Shown piece by piece: positions 52,548 through 61,354 of a DNA stretch of 64,000 bases; positions within the stretch are counted from its first letter, which is position 1, and every line of letters begins with the position of its first letter. A program made the translations under genes and the position numbers. Source of the DNA: Fimbriimonadia bacterium (GTDB taxonomy: Bacteria > Armatimonadota > Fimbriimonadia > Fimbriimonadales > GBS-DC). The stretch is taken from positions 124,001-188,000 of the forward strand of contig JAHCHP010000001.1 in assembly GCA_026129765.1 (NCBI GenBank), written 5' to 3'. The notes beneath the pieces were generated by a model. The model did not search any database. It was not told the origin of the DNA and saw only the letters and a list, made by a program, of their open reading frames with translations.

Positions 52548-53528
52548 TCAGTAGGTAAATAAGCCAGGCGCTTTGGGCGCAAGTGGGATGAGTTGTAATG
52601 CGTGTTCGCGCAAGGCGGGCAGGGTCCGGTCGGGTTCCAAAGTCAACGCGATGATGGTGCCGCCCTCGCCGCCTGCGCCCGCCAGTTTGACGCCCAGCGC
52701 GCCGTTCGCTTTGGCGACTTGCGCCAAATGATCCAACGCATCGCCCGAGCCGCCCAGTGAGCGTGTGATTTCGTAATTTTCATTCATTAACTTTGATAAG
52801 TGATGCCAATCGCGCGCAAGAATCGCTTTTTTGCCTTCCCGCGCCAGCGCGCCGATTCGCGCCATACCCTCCACTACCATAGTCTCGCCCGACTCCCAAC
52901 GAGAGCGCAGGCTGGTATGAACCGCGCCAGAGTGGCGTTTTTGTCCGGTGAAGGCGAGCCACATGGGCAGGGTAGGCGTTTCCACGAGCGTGTTCAGATT
53001 TTCTACGGTGGCAAAAGGTTCGTGGGAATCGCTTTGTAAGCTTTGCTTGTCGCGAAAGTCCATATAGTTGAAACCGCCAAAGGCTGCCATATGCTGGTCT
53101 TGGAACCCGCAGGCGACCTTCAGAATGTCCGCCTCTACCTTACGCGTGATCTCACAGAGGTGATACTGGCTTTGCCATCTGCCGTCGCGCGGGGTCAATA
53201 GGCAGGCGATGATAGCGGTCAAGAGCGCGGTAGACCCGGCAAGTCCTGCCTGCGCGGGAATGTCGCTTTCGGCTTGCAAGCTGAAACGCGCGCTGGCAAG
53301 CGAATAGCCCAAACCAGAGAGCGCGACACGGAATACATCGAACATGTCGCCTTGCGGCTCTAAGGTGTCGGGATGGAGGGAGTGCGCGCCAATCTGAAAC
53401 ACGAGTTGAGGGGACGACTCCAGAGCGCACCGAGCGCGCAAGGGAACTGCGCAGGAGATCACAGTGCCGCCGTACATATCACTTGGATTGCCCAGAATGC
53501 CCGCTCGACCGGGCGCAGAGAATCGCAT
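52548..53528 (-). CDS. GHMP family sugar kinase (glucuronokinase/mevalonate kinase-like)
   Basis: A 326-residue GHMP kinase: N-terminal APGRAGILGNPSDMYGGTVI (substrate motif 1), SDIPAQAGLAGSTALLTAII (ATP-loop motif 2, a relaxed form of PxxxGLGSS) and KLAGAGGEGGTIIAL (motif 3). The GNPSDMYGG segment resembles glucuronokinase and related sugar-1-kinases, but mevalonate kinases are not excluded. It lies 24 bp after a methyltransferase gene, yet carries its own GGTATAAT 7 nt before the ATG. It probably phosphorylates a free sugar for salvage into nucleotide sugars; the substrate is not determined. Confidence 0.87.
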   Translation of the reverse strand: MRFSAPGRAGILGNPSDMYGGTVISCAVPLRARCALESSPQLVFQIGAHSLHPDTLEPQGDMFDVFRVALSGLGYSLASARFSLQAESDIPAQAGLAGSTALLTAIIACLLTPRDGRWQSQYHLCEITRKVEADILKVACGFQDQHMAAFGGFNYMDFRDKQSLQSDSHEPFATVENLNTLVETPTLPMWLAFTGQKRHSGAVHTSLRSRWESGETMVVEGMARIGALAREGKKAILARDWHHLSKLMNENYEITRSLGGSGDALDHLAQVAKANGALGVKLAGAGGEGGTIIALTLEPDRTLPALREHALQLIPLAPKAPGLFTY

Positions 53529-53535
53529 GGATTTG

Positions 53536-53543
53536 ATTATACC
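53536..53543 (-). promoter_or_regulatory. GGTATAAT -10 element of the GHMP kinase gene, leaderless
   Basis: A perfect GGTATAAT on the minus strand ends 7 nt before the ATG at 53528. It fits into the 24-bp gap after the methyltransferase stop. Confidence 0.65.
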
Positions 53544-53552
53544 CGTCTCATC

Positions 53553-54311
53553 TCACTGTTTAATGGCAATCAGCACCAAAGCCACACTGTCCAGTGTCAA
53601 AGGGCGACCGTCCAATCCACCATAACAACTGTCCACCCGAAAACCGGCTTTGTCAAACTGGGCGATCAATTCTGTCAAGGTGTAAAATCGGTTGGAGTAG
53701 GTGTAGTCGTTCGAGTCGCCTTGGGGATTGGTGATGGTCAGTTCTGAATTCAATCTGCCTGTCCAAAGATCAAACGAGCGATGTTCTTGACACCAATAGC
53801 CATTGTGTCCATCAATCTCGACTTCGGGTTGGAAACGCCGCAGTACCGACTCGCGGTTGACATACTGCATCAAGAAGATACCTTTGGGTTTCAAAGCGTG
53901 ATGGACAGCCTGCAAGATTTTCAGGTCTTCCTCGTCCGTTTCAAAATAACCGAAGGAGGTGAACATATTGATCACGGCATCGAACTCGTTTTCAAAGGGG
54001 ATTTGGCGCATATCCGATTCGACCCATTCTACCGAAACACCCGTCCTGTTCGCTTCGGCTTGCGCGATTTTCAGGAAGAGGGGGCTGAGGTCCAGTCCCG
54101 TGACGGCGTAGCCTCGACGCGCCAACCGAATCGCATGGCGTCCTATGCCACAGCCCAAATCTAAAATGCGGCTGCCTTCTGGGAGTTGCAACAGATCGGT
54201 GATTAAGTCGACTTCATGCTCTGCGCGTTCAGGAGTCCAGATATGTTCATAGATGGCAAGATAATCTTCATTAAACAGGGTGTTATACCAGGTTTGCTCT
54301 GCTTTCATCAT
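53553..54311 (-). CDS. Class I SAM-dependent methyltransferase
   Basis: From ATG 54311 (a second ATG is the next codon) the protein has 252 residues. Motif I is RILDLGCGIGRHAIRLARRG, the acidic loop is VTGLDLSPLFLKIAQ, and motif IV is FDAVINMFTSFGYF. The following KGIFLMQYVNRE and the C-terminal beta part fit the small-molecule methyltransferases found with DUF2064-like and glycosyl genes. The substrate is unknown. It is transcribed divergently from the amidotransferase gene, with a TATAAT 12 nt before its ATG that overlaps the opposite promoter. Confidence 0.88.
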   Translation of the reverse strand: MMKAEQTWYNTLFNEDYLAIYEHIWTPERAEHEVDLITDLLQLPEGSRILDLGCGIGRHAIRLARRGYAVTGLDLSPLFLKIAQAEANRTGVSVEWVESDMRQIPFENEFDAVINMFTSFGYFETDEEDLKILQAVHHALKPKGIFLMQYVNRESVLRRFQPEVEIDGHNGYWCQEHRSFDLWTGRLNSELTITNPQGDSNDYTYSNRFYTLTELIAQFDKAGFRVDSCYGGLDGRPLTLDSVALVLIAIKQ

Positions 54312-54317
54312 TTTTGC

Positions 54318-54333
54318 GGTACAATTATACCGT
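54318..54333. promoter_or_regulatory. Overlapping divergent promoter cores in a near-palindrome
   Basis: CGGTACAATTATACCG reads GGTACAAT on the plus strand (amidotransferase gene) and GGTATAAT on the minus strand (methyltransferase gene), offset by only 4 bp. Apart from one C/T difference the 16-mer is a perfect palindrome. Confidence 0.7.
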
Positions 54334-54362
54334 AAAACCATTTCCCAAAGAGAGAAAAACCT

Positions 54363-55061
54363 ATGAAAAAACCGATTATTGGCATCACGTGCGACTGGGT
54401 TGAAACGAATGATGTGCCGCAGGCGCGGCTGAATTATGGTTATATCCGAGCGGTGGAGACAGCAGGCGGATTGCCGGTTCTGCTGCCACCCCAAAAGGAG
54501 GTCGACTCGCTGGCGGATACGATTCAGGGTTTAGTGATTCCCGGCGGCGATGATATTGATCCCAAGCATTATGAAGAAGAATTGCATGAAAAGGCGACAC
54601 TCATCCCGTACCAGCGATTTGAATTTGAACGCGCGCTGCTGGCGAAAGTCTTGGAGCAGAAGAAACCGGTTTTGGGGATTTGTTATGGCGCGCAGCTGTT
54701 GAATGTGGTTCGCGGCGGCAACCTGTACCAGCATATCCCCGATTTACCTGATACGATGGTCCATAAACGCGCAACGACCCAAGACCCGCACGATCAACAT
54801 TTTGTCAAGACCGAACCGGATTGTCGCCTTCGGCAAATGTTGGGGCTGGAGCAGTTCGAGATCGTGAGCATCCATCATCAAGCGATCCGGCAATTAGGGA
54901 AGGGACTGCAGCCGACGGCTTACTCGCAAGATGGAATTATCGAGGCAATTGAAGACCCCGATGCCTCTTTTGTGGTAGGTGTCCAATGGCATCCTGAGCG
55001 AGATTTGAATTCCCCCGCGACCAAGAGCCTGTTTGCAGCGTTTGTGCAGTCGTGCAAGTAA
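54363..55061 (+). CDS. Class I glutamine amidotransferase (PuuD/peptidase C26-like)
   Basis: A 232-residue protein of the gamma-glutamyl-GABA hydrolase family. The catalytic nucleophile is Cys107 in GICYGAQLLNVVRGG, and the His-Glu pair lies in VQWHPERD (about 210 and 212). VIPGGDDIDPKHY is the family oxyanion-side motif. E. coli PuuD hydrolyses gamma-glutamyl-GABA in putrescine breakdown; no other Puu genes are here, so another gamma-glutamyl amide may be the substrate. It is cytoplasmic. AGAGAG upstream is a weak ribosome site and the leader is about 30 nt. A strong palindrome follows the stop. Confidence 0.93.
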   Translation: MKKPIIGITCDWVETNDVPQARLNYGYIRAVETAGGLPVLLPPQKEVDSLADTIQGLVIPGGDDIDPKHYEEELHEKATLIPYQRFEFERALLAKVLEQKKPVLGICYGAQLLNVVRGGNLYQHIPDLPDTMVHKRATTQDPHDQHFVKTEPDCRLRQMLGLEQFEIVSIHHQAIRQLGKGLQPTAYSQDGIIEAIEDPDASFVVGVQWHPERDLNSPATKSLFAAFVQSCK

Positions 55062-55075
55062 GTCAGATGTTGAAA

Positions 55076-55108
55076 CTGTCCTCCCTCAAACAAATTGAGG
55101 GAGGACAG
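55076..55108. terminator. Perfect 14-bp palindrome between convergent genes
   Basis: CTGTCCTCCCTCAA and TTGAGGGAGGACAG with a 5-nt loop lie between two stop codons 56 bp apart. On the minus strand TTTC follows; there is no real T-tract. Confidence 0.65.
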
Positions 55109-55117
55109 GATGATTGC

Positions 55118-57295
55118 TTAGTCTGAGGTCGTCAAGCAACAACGCTCTTTCGGGTCTTTCTCTTTGATCAGAGGATTGGTCAACTTTTTCGCTTGCGCAG
55201 TCGTGACCTTATCGGGGTTGCGTCCCGGACAGTTGGGCGGGTTACCGGTCGGTTTCATGCAGGTATCATTGTCGTGAGGCAAATCACCCAGCGCATGCCC
55301 CAATTCGTGCGCTAAGACACGGTCGCTGTCGGGATCGCAGTCCGTCACCGCGTCATCGGCGACCACAATCTTTGTCTGTTTGCCTCCGCTATGAACGGTG
55401 TAGCCATCGCCTGATTCATGCTTTTGTCCATTGGCGTTTTGCATGCGGGATACGAAGAAGACCTCGATACAGTCGTTATCGCCTTTTTCGTCGACCTCCT
55501 TGAGCAAGTTCTTTTCTTCGGCCGTTATGTTGTCACCCATATCTTCCAAGATTTTGTAGGCATTGTTGTTGATGTAGATGGGGGCTTGCCACTGGAATTC
55601 GATACAGGCTTTACCCCAGATGGCTTCCGCTTGCGCTTTGAAAGCGGCATAGCTTGCGCCGGTCGCATTGGCATCATTGGGACCGGTGCCAATAAACACG
55701 GGTTGAATGCAGACCTTGCGTTTATTGGTGGTCTTTGTGGGACAGGCTTCCAATGGCTCTTTCTTTTTGACATCGCCAGCAACCTGGCAGTTCACGTTGA
55801 GTACCGGTCCAGTAAACTCTAACTCCGTGACCTGGATATTGAGAACGCCTTCGATATGCAGGATGTCGTTGTTAGGACCCGTAAGGAAGGCATTTCCATT
55901 GAGGGTTGCTGTACATTGCGCGAAGGTGGCTTCCACATCATCATCTAATTCACCGCGCATGCCGATAGGATAGAGTTCGTTAAGCAGCCAGTAGGTCATT
56001 CTCATCGGGACCATCAAAGTGAACTGTCCCGTATTTGGGTCCCACATGCCGCTTGAAGAGGCGTCTAAGTCTTGTAAGAACGCTATGCCTCCGGTGGGTA
56101 AGGTTGGGTTTATTTGTACCCCCTGGGCTGACAGCGACATCGCGACTATTTCAATAGGGATTTGCCCATTGCACGTTGTCTCGCCCAGTTTCAGTTCCAT
56201 CGCGCCTCCATCGATTTGGGTGACGCGCGCTCCTTGAGTGGTTTGCACAATCACGGATGAAGAGGGGGGCAGCGATTCAAAGTTCAGTTTCCAAGTGATG
56301 TTGGGGCGGCATTCGCCAAAGTGGAATAGCACAATCAACAGGTCTAAATCGTCGACAGAACCGTCACGGTTCAAGTCGGCGCGACGGTCCTGATTGGTTC
56401 CGAAGTTGAATAGCACGATCAGCAGATCCAGGTCATCCACGCAGTCGTCGCCATTCACATCACCCGGAATGGGATTAGAAAAGCCCATCAGTTCCAGGTA
56501 GCGTCCGCCGCCTGTATAGACTTGGGTAGAGGTGTTCGTTGCCGGGTTGTAGACATGCGCGCCGGAGGCATTTGTCCAAAGGATGTTGCCATTGCGCAAT
56601 TGGAACACACCGCGCGCGCCCGAAGCGGGGAAGGTACTCAACACCGTCCCGGAGTTGACATCCAACTTCACCACATTGTTCGAGGAGAACCCTGCCACCA
56701 AAACATGCCCGTCTGCGGCATACGCCATCTGCTCCGCGAAGTTCAGAGAGGTGGAATTGTGGAAAGTGCCGAGAGATGTGCCGGTGTAGCTGTAGCGGTG
56801 GATGTCGTCGTTGGCATTAGAGTTGGAGACCAGCATGGCTCCTTGATGATCTAACACGCCAAACGGGCTATTTGCGTTGGGAGTGGCAAAGAAACCCATG
56901 GGCGTGCCATCGGTTCCGAACATCACGATAGCTCCGCCCGGCGCGCCGTTGGCAGTTCCCGCATTGGTGACATAAACTCTCCCATTGATCAGTCCCATGC
57001 CTCGAATGTTATCCAAGCCAGTGGGGCCGATTTGCCCTAAGAAAGTTCCATTCCTCGCCCATCGCGAAACACGATCCCCGAGTTGTTCTGAGACCCAGAT
57101 TTCGTTGCCAACGGGCATCGCATGCACGGTAGTTCCGCCTGCTAATGCGAATACATTGGAGCAAATGACCGAACCGTTTATGGGGCTGAAGTAAACGAGG
57201 CGGTTGTTCGTGCTGTCCGGCATGATGACCACGTCTTGCGCAAACAGCGAACAGGTTAAAGTAAATACAGACAACAATGTAAGAGTGTGTCTCAT
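55118..57295 (-). CDS. Secreted propeller + internal dockerin-like module + metalloprotease-like protein
   Basis: A 725-residue protein. Residues 1-275 (signal peptide and propeller with MPDSTNNRLVYFSP and GNEIWVSEQLGDRVSRW) are nearly identical to the next gene upstream. A dockerin-like pair follows (about 278-332, GDVNGDDCVDDLDLLIVLFN and ADLNRDGSVDDLDLLIVLFH), here internal and ending GEC-RPN. Residues about 335-510 form a beta domain with paired Cys. The C-terminal 200 residues contain LAHELGHALGDLPHD (HExxH at 663-667), AIWGKACIEFQW and many Cys, like M10/M12-type metzincins. The third His is one residue later than the usual HExxHxxGxxH. AGGAGG precedes the ATG by 9 nt. Confidence 0.85.
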   Translation of the reverse strand: MRHTLTLLSVFTLTCSLFAQDVVIMPDSTNNRLVYFSPINGSVICSNVFALAGGTTVHAMPVGNEIWVSEQLGDRVSRWARNGTFLGQIGPTGLDNIRGMGLINGRVYVTNAGTANGAPGGAIVMFGTDGTPMGFFATPNANSPFGVLDHQGAMLVSNSNANDDIHRYSYTGTSLGTFHNSTSLNFAEQMAYAADGHVLVAGFSSNNVVKLDVNSGTVLSTFPASGARGVFQLRNGNILWTNASGAHVYNPATNTSTQVYTGGGRYLELMGFSNPIPGDVNGDDCVDDLDLLIVLFNFGTNQDRRADLNRDGSVDDLDLLIVLFHFGECRPNITWKLNFESLPPSSSVIVQTTQGARVTQIDGGAMELKLGETTCNGQIPIEIVAMSLSAQGVQINPTLPTGGIAFLQDLDASSSGMWDPNTGQFTLMVPMRMTYWLLNELYPIGMRGELDDDVEATFAQCTATLNGNAFLTGPNNDILHIEGVLNIQVTELEFTGPVLNVNCQVAGDVKKKEPLEACPTKTTNKRKVCIQPVFIGTGPNDANATGASYAAFKAQAEAIWGKACIEFQWQAPIYINNNAYKILEDMGDNITAEEKNLLKEVDEKGDNDCIEVFFVSRMQNANGQKHESGDGYTVHSGGKQTKIVVADDAVTDCDPDSDRVLAHELGHALGDLPHDNDTCMKPTGNPPNCPGRNPDKVTTAQAKKLTNPLIKEKDPKERCCLTTSD

Positions 57296-57536
57296 GATAA
57301 AATCCTCCTATTAAGAGGTTGAAGATAATTCCACTTCACTTTTCCCTATATTTACAGGGGTTTTAACGGGTAGGGGCGCAATGGCTGCGCCTTGTAAGGT
57401 TGGATTCCCGCGTTCGCGAGAATGAATGATAAAGGTGGACTACGATAGGCTGGTTTTGTTCTGCATCGGAGAGATTCATCCGATTGAAACAGGGAGGTAG
57501 GGGCGCAATTGCCACGCCCCTGATACAGGTTGAATT
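57296..57536. repeat. Gap with repeats between the duplicated propeller genes
   Basis: GTAGGGGCGCAATGGCTGCG (57369) and GATTCCCGCGTTCGCGAGAA (57401), plus GTAGGGGCGCAATTGCCACG near 57498, are dispersed repeat units. No gene. Confidence 0.6.
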
Positions 57537-58526
57537 TCAGCAGCCGTTGCCGAAGTTGAACAACACAATCAGCAGATCGCTATCATCCACAAATCCGTTG
57601 CCGTCCAAATCCTCCGGTCCGCCCAGGTTGCCGAACGCGAACAGCACCAGCAGCAGATCGCTGTCGTTGACACAGCCGTCGCCATTGACATCGCCCTCTA
57701 TCGGTTCCGAAAGACGCATCAATGCCAGGTAGCGTCCGCCGCCTGTATAGATTTGTGTGGAGGAGTTCGTTGCCGGGTTGTAGACATGCGCGCCGGAAGC
57801 ATTCGTCCAAAGGATGTTGCCATTGCTCAGTTGGAACACACCGCGCGCGCCCGAAGCGGGGAAGGTACTCAACACCGTCCCGGAGTTGACATCCAACTTC
57901 ACCACATTGTTCGAGGAGAACCCTGCCACCAAAACATGCCCGTCTGCAGCATACGCCATTTGCTCCGCGAAGTTCAGAGAGGTGGAGTTGTGGAAGGTGC
58001 CGAGCGCGGTGCCAGTGTAGCTGTAGCGGTGGATGTCGTCGTTGGCATTAGAGTTGGAGACCAGTAGAGCTCCTTGATGATCTAATACCCCAAACGGGCT
58101 GTTCGCGTTGGGAGTGGCAAAGAATCCCATGGGTGTGCCATCGGTTCCAAACATCACGATGGCTCCGCCGGGAGCGCCGTTGGCAGTTCCCGCATTGGTG
58201 ACATAGACAACCCCGTTGATCAGTCCCATGCCTCGAATGTTATCCAAGCCTGCTGTTCCGATTTGCCCTAAGAAGGTTCCGTCCATCGCCCAACGCGAAA
58301 CGCGGTCTCCGATCTGCTCTGAGACCCAGATTTCGTTGCCAACAGGCATGGCATGCACGGTGGTCCCGCTTGCCAGCGGAAACACGTTGGGGTTAATGAC
58401 CGAACCGTCAACGGGGCTGAAGTGAACGAGGCGATTGTTTGTGCTGTCCGGCATGATGACCACGTCTTGCGCAAACAGCGAACAGGTTAAAGTAAACACA
58501 GACAGCAAAGTGAGAGTATGTCTCAT
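57537..58526 (-). CDS. Secreted propeller protein with C-terminal dockerin-like module
   Basis: A 329-residue protein: signal peptide (TLTLLSVFTLTCSLFAQ), an NHL-like propeller of about 255 residues (VYVTNAGTANGAPGGAIVMF, ADGHVLVAGFSSNNVVKLD) and the dockerin-like end GDVNGDGCVNDSDLLLVLFAF plus EDLDGNGFVDDSDLLIVLF closing NFGNGC. The first 275 residues differ from the 725-residue neighbour at only about a dozen positions, so one gene is a recent tandem copy of the other. This shorter form is probably ancestral because it has the layout common to the family. AGGAGG lies 7 nt before the ATG. Confidence 0.9.
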   Translation of the reverse strand: MRHTLTLLSVFTLTCSLFAQDVVIMPDSTNNRLVHFSPVDGSVINPNVFPLASGTTVHAMPVGNEIWVSEQIGDRVSRWAMDGTFLGQIGTAGLDNIRGMGLINGVVYVTNAGTANGAPGGAIVMFGTDGTPMGFFATPNANSPFGVLDHQGALLVSNSNANDDIHRYSYTGTALGTFHNSTSLNFAEQMAYAADGHVLVAGFSSNNVVKLDVNSGTVLSTFPASGARGVFQLSNGNILWTNASGAHVYNPATNSSTQIYTGGGRYLALMRLSEPIEGDVNGDGCVNDSDLLLVLFAFGNLGGPEDLDGNGFVDDSDLLIVLFNFGNGC

Positions 58527-58777
58527 AAAAGCCCTCCTATAGAATGTAAGATTGAATCAACTAAAGTAGAATCCAAATCAAATGCTACTTTTATCGCAAG
58601 CGAAGCCAATAGAACAAGTGCGCGCCGACATTCCCGTTGGTCATCCCCGCGAACGCGGGGACAGGGGAATCCACGAAAATCAAACTTGTTCTTAAAGGCT
58701 TCTACGCAAAACCGTTTACGAAAGGCTCTATTCGAATTCTACCTTAATGATCATGCTTATATTAAACGCCTTTCACG
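58527..58777. repeat. Gap with inverted-repeat element
   Basis: GTCATCCCCGCGAACGCGGG with GACAGGGGAATCCACG (58641-58677) is the same unit as at 33705 and, inverted, 57401. No gene seen. Confidence 0.5.
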
Positions 58778-59593
58778 CTAATTCCTGCTTGTTGGGACGA
58801 CTGCCGCATAAACCGCGTTGGTTTGGGTTTCGGTGACGAAGAGCGTTTTGCCGTCTTTGCCTCCGAATTCCAAGTTGGTCAGGTTTTTGCCGGGCAGCGC
58901 GTGCTGTTGGGCGACTTTACCGCTATTATCCACAACCACCACATTTGCGCCGAATTGCGCGATCCAGAGATTACCCTCTTTATCAAATCGCATCCCGTCG
59001 GGACCGATGGCGGGCTGGGGCAGGGTAGCGAAAACTTCCGATTTTTCCGAAATTTTTCCTTGCTGGAGGGCGTAGCGGATGATATGATTGCGCCGCGTTT
59101 CCGCAACATAAACGTGCTTTTCTTCCGGGTCTAAGGCGATCCCGTTGGGGAAGTGCAAACCGCTGCCGAATCGTTCCAACTTCCCATCCTTGCGCAGGCA
59201 GTACACGCTTCCGATGGGTTCATTCCAAGTGTCCCGCGGGTCGGTGAAATAGAGGTTGCCTGCCTTGTCAAAGCAGAGATCATTGGGACCGCGAAAAGGC
59301 TGCCCTTCAAACTTATCGACCACGACGTCCACTTTGTTGGGAGCCGTCACTTTGAGGATCGCGCGCCGCTCGTAATCGGCGATATAGAGCGTGCCATCGC
59401 GATGAAAGGTCGCGCCGTTGCCTTTGCCGGGCAGTTCCGCATACAGCTCCTTCTTGGCAGGTTTCATGCCGTCCAGAATCAGCCGGTCTAATCGGTTGCT
59501 CTGCACATTGACGATAAATAGCGCGTTCTGCTTGGCGTCATAGGCGGGTCCTTCGGGAAATTGGAACCCGTCCGCGATTTTGATAAATTCCAT
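58778..59593 (-). CDS. SMP-30/gluconolactonase-like protein
   Basis: A 271-residue six-bladed propeller of the SMP-30 family (PF08450). The probable calcium ligands are the Glu in GFQFPEGPAYDAKQN near the N-terminus, the Asn in RGPNDLCFDKAGNLYFTD, the Asn in FPNGIALDPEEKHVYVAE and the Asp in IGPDGMRFDKEGNLWIA. Family enzymes hydrolyse sugar lactones. No signal peptide. ATG at 59593 is chosen because GGAGG lies 6 nt before it; the ATG four codons earlier contains that box. It is the last gene of the unit with DUF4838 and a methyltransferase. Confidence 0.92.
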   Translation of the reverse strand: MEFIKIADGFQFPEGPAYDAKQNALFIVNVQSNRLDRLILDGMKPAKKELYAELPGKGNGATFHRDGTLYIADYERRAILKVTAPNKVDVVVDKFEGQPFRGPNDLCFDKAGNLYFTDPRDTWNEPIGSVYCLRKDGKLERFGSGLHFPNGIALDPEEKHVYVAETRRNHIIRYALQQGKISEKSEVFATLPQPAIGPDGMRFDKEGNLWIAQFGANVVVVDNSGKVAQQHALPGKNLTNLEFGGKDGKTLFVTETQTNAVYAAVVPTSRN

Positions 59594-59605
59594 TGTTGCC
59601 TCCAT

Positions 59606-61351
59606 TCACTCTTGACCGATGGCTTTCAGAAATTCTTCCACAGGTCGCCATTCATTCACCTGTTGAATTTGGAAACGCTTGATTTTGTCGCCCACAATTT
59701 TGGCATATTTAGCGCGCTCCTCATCGGTTTCTGCGCGCATCAGCTTGGCGTATTCAATCGACAACCGTGTTTTTTGCACCCGTTCCAATCTTTTGGGATC
59801 GTTGGCGACGGCTTCTTCTGCTTGTTGGAACAGCGATTCAGCGCGATCCAGGATTTCACGGGGCAGATAACCCACCCGCTTCGGGTCATCAAAGATTCGG
59901 AAATGGATATTCTCGCGCTGCACCTTTTCATGCATCATGCGTTGGTATTGCAGCATCAGCGGTCCTGCTTTGCCATAGTAGGCGTTCAGGAACTCTTCGG
60001 TCAATTGCCAAACATCCACTTTAGGGTTCCAGAGCATTTTGCTTAAGACCCATGCGCGCAGGGTCGCGAATTCGCCACCGCCGCCGCGGGGATATGCGCC
60101 TTGGTAGAAAATGCCTTTGACTTTCATGGCATGGTAGGCGCGGTTGCTGCCCTGCAGTTCGTCCAGGTCGGGGAAAGGCAGGTGGTAATGCGCAAAGTTG
60201 GTATTGTAATGCCAAATATAAAGATTGTCGGTGACCCGGCTCCAGGCGAGCAGGTTCTCGTAAGGTTTTTTGTTTTCTGGGCAGGTATCGATGGGGTGGG
60301 CGAAACAGTTGCCGATGGGAGCCATCCGAACCCGCACATTTTTGCGCGGCTTGACGGTGGCAGGGGTATCTTCTGTCCATTGGTAGGCGAGGGTTTCAAT
60401 CAACTTGTCGGGGTGATCCTTCTCAATCGCTTCCGCAACTGCGTTGACAAAAGCCAACATCAACCCCGCTGCAGATCCCTCCACTTTGATCACTGATTGA
60501 CAGGCGGGACACTCGCAGCAGCCATACCAGTCGTTTTGCGAAACGGAAAAGAGTTTTGCTTCAGGATGGTCACGGATCCATTCGCGCACGCGCTCAATCG
60601 TGATTCTCAGCACATCGGGATTGGTCAAACAGAGTTGTCCGCCCTCCACTTTGCGTTCGCCTTTCAGCAGAGAGTAATATTCAGGGTGGTCTTTGAAATA
60701 TTGGTCGGGCGGCAGGATCGTATAGAAGCTGTGGACAAAGGGATAGAAGCCGATTTTACCGCCGGTCGTTTCGTCGAGGCGCATATGGTGACCGTTGCAC
60801 CGGTTGCGCGCTGCCCAGTTCGTTTCCCACGCTTCGGTAAAGAAGGGTTCTCGATATTCAAACGCGGGAACCGATTTTTTGTTTGGGGCAGGAATACGAA
60901 TCGCGCGCTTGCTGGGGATGAACGATTCGTCGGAGGTGTACCACCGGCAGCCGAGCGTTTCCTCCAAGAAGGTATAGACAGCATAGAGGGTTCCCCGCGG
61001 GCGTCCTCCTCCCAAAATGAGATGATCGCCCGAAGAGCGAATCACGATGCCGTCCTCTCCCAGTTCTTTCAGTGGCAGGTTGACGCGCAATTTTTTGATA
61101 TGGGCATTGGTATCCTGGCTGCCCAGCAAGAGGGCGCGTTTGGGCATCGGCTGCGCGTCGGTGAGGATGGGCAGTTCCGCGCCGGAAATCTGTTTCAGAA
61201 AGGCTTGCAACTCTTGCGCCGCATGCATTTCAGACGGGATCGCTTGGGCAGGGCGCACGATGGCATAGTCCGATTTCCCGTTCTCAGCCAAGGTCATCAT
61301 TTTTTGTGGGGCATTCATCTCTAAGGTCCAGGGTAGCAACATCCAAATCAT
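59606..61351 (-). CDS. DUF4838 glycoside-hydrolase-like protein
   Basis: A 581-residue protein with an N-terminal GH20/GH67-type alpha/beta domain (AAQELQAFLKQISGAELPIL, GDHLILGGGRPRGTLYAVYT) and then the DUF4838 TIM-barrel-like region with EYREPFFTEAWETNWAARNR, FSVSQNDWYGCCECPACQS and FYQGAYPRGGGGEFATLRAW. The CCECPAC Cys cluster after NDW is a hallmark of DUF4838. Family members are predicted glycosidases; catalytic residues are not established. No export signal is evident. It lies 3 bp after the methyltransferase and directly before SMP-30, which suggests a carbohydrate-catabolic unit. Confidence 0.86.
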   Translation of the reverse strand: MIWMLLPWTLEMNAPQKMMTLAENGKSDYAIVRPAQAIPSEMHAAQELQAFLKQISGAELPILTDAQPMPKRALLLGSQDTNAHIKKLRVNLPLKELGEDGIVIRSSGDHLILGGGRPRGTLYAVYTFLEETLGCRWYTSDESFIPSKRAIRIPAPNKKSVPAFEYREPFFTEAWETNWAARNRCNGHHMRLDETTGGKIGFYPFVHSFYTILPPDQYFKDHPEYYSLLKGERKVEGGQLCLTNPDVLRITIERVREWIRDHPEAKLFSVSQNDWYGCCECPACQSVIKVEGSAAGLMLAFVNAVAEAIEKDHPDKLIETLAYQWTEDTPATVKPRKNVRVRMAPIGNCFAHPIDTCPENKKPYENLLAWSRVTDNLYIWHYNTNFAHYHLPFPDLDELQGSNRAYHAMKVKGIFYQGAYPRGGGGEFATLRAWVLSKMLWNPKVDVWQLTEEFLNAYYGKAGPLMLQYQRMMHEKVQRENIHFRIFDDPKRVGYLPREILDRAESLFQQAEEAVANDPKRLERVQKTRLSIEYAKLMRAETDEERAKYAKIVGDKIKRFQIQQVNEWRPVEEFLKAIGQE

Positions 61352-61354
61352 GGT

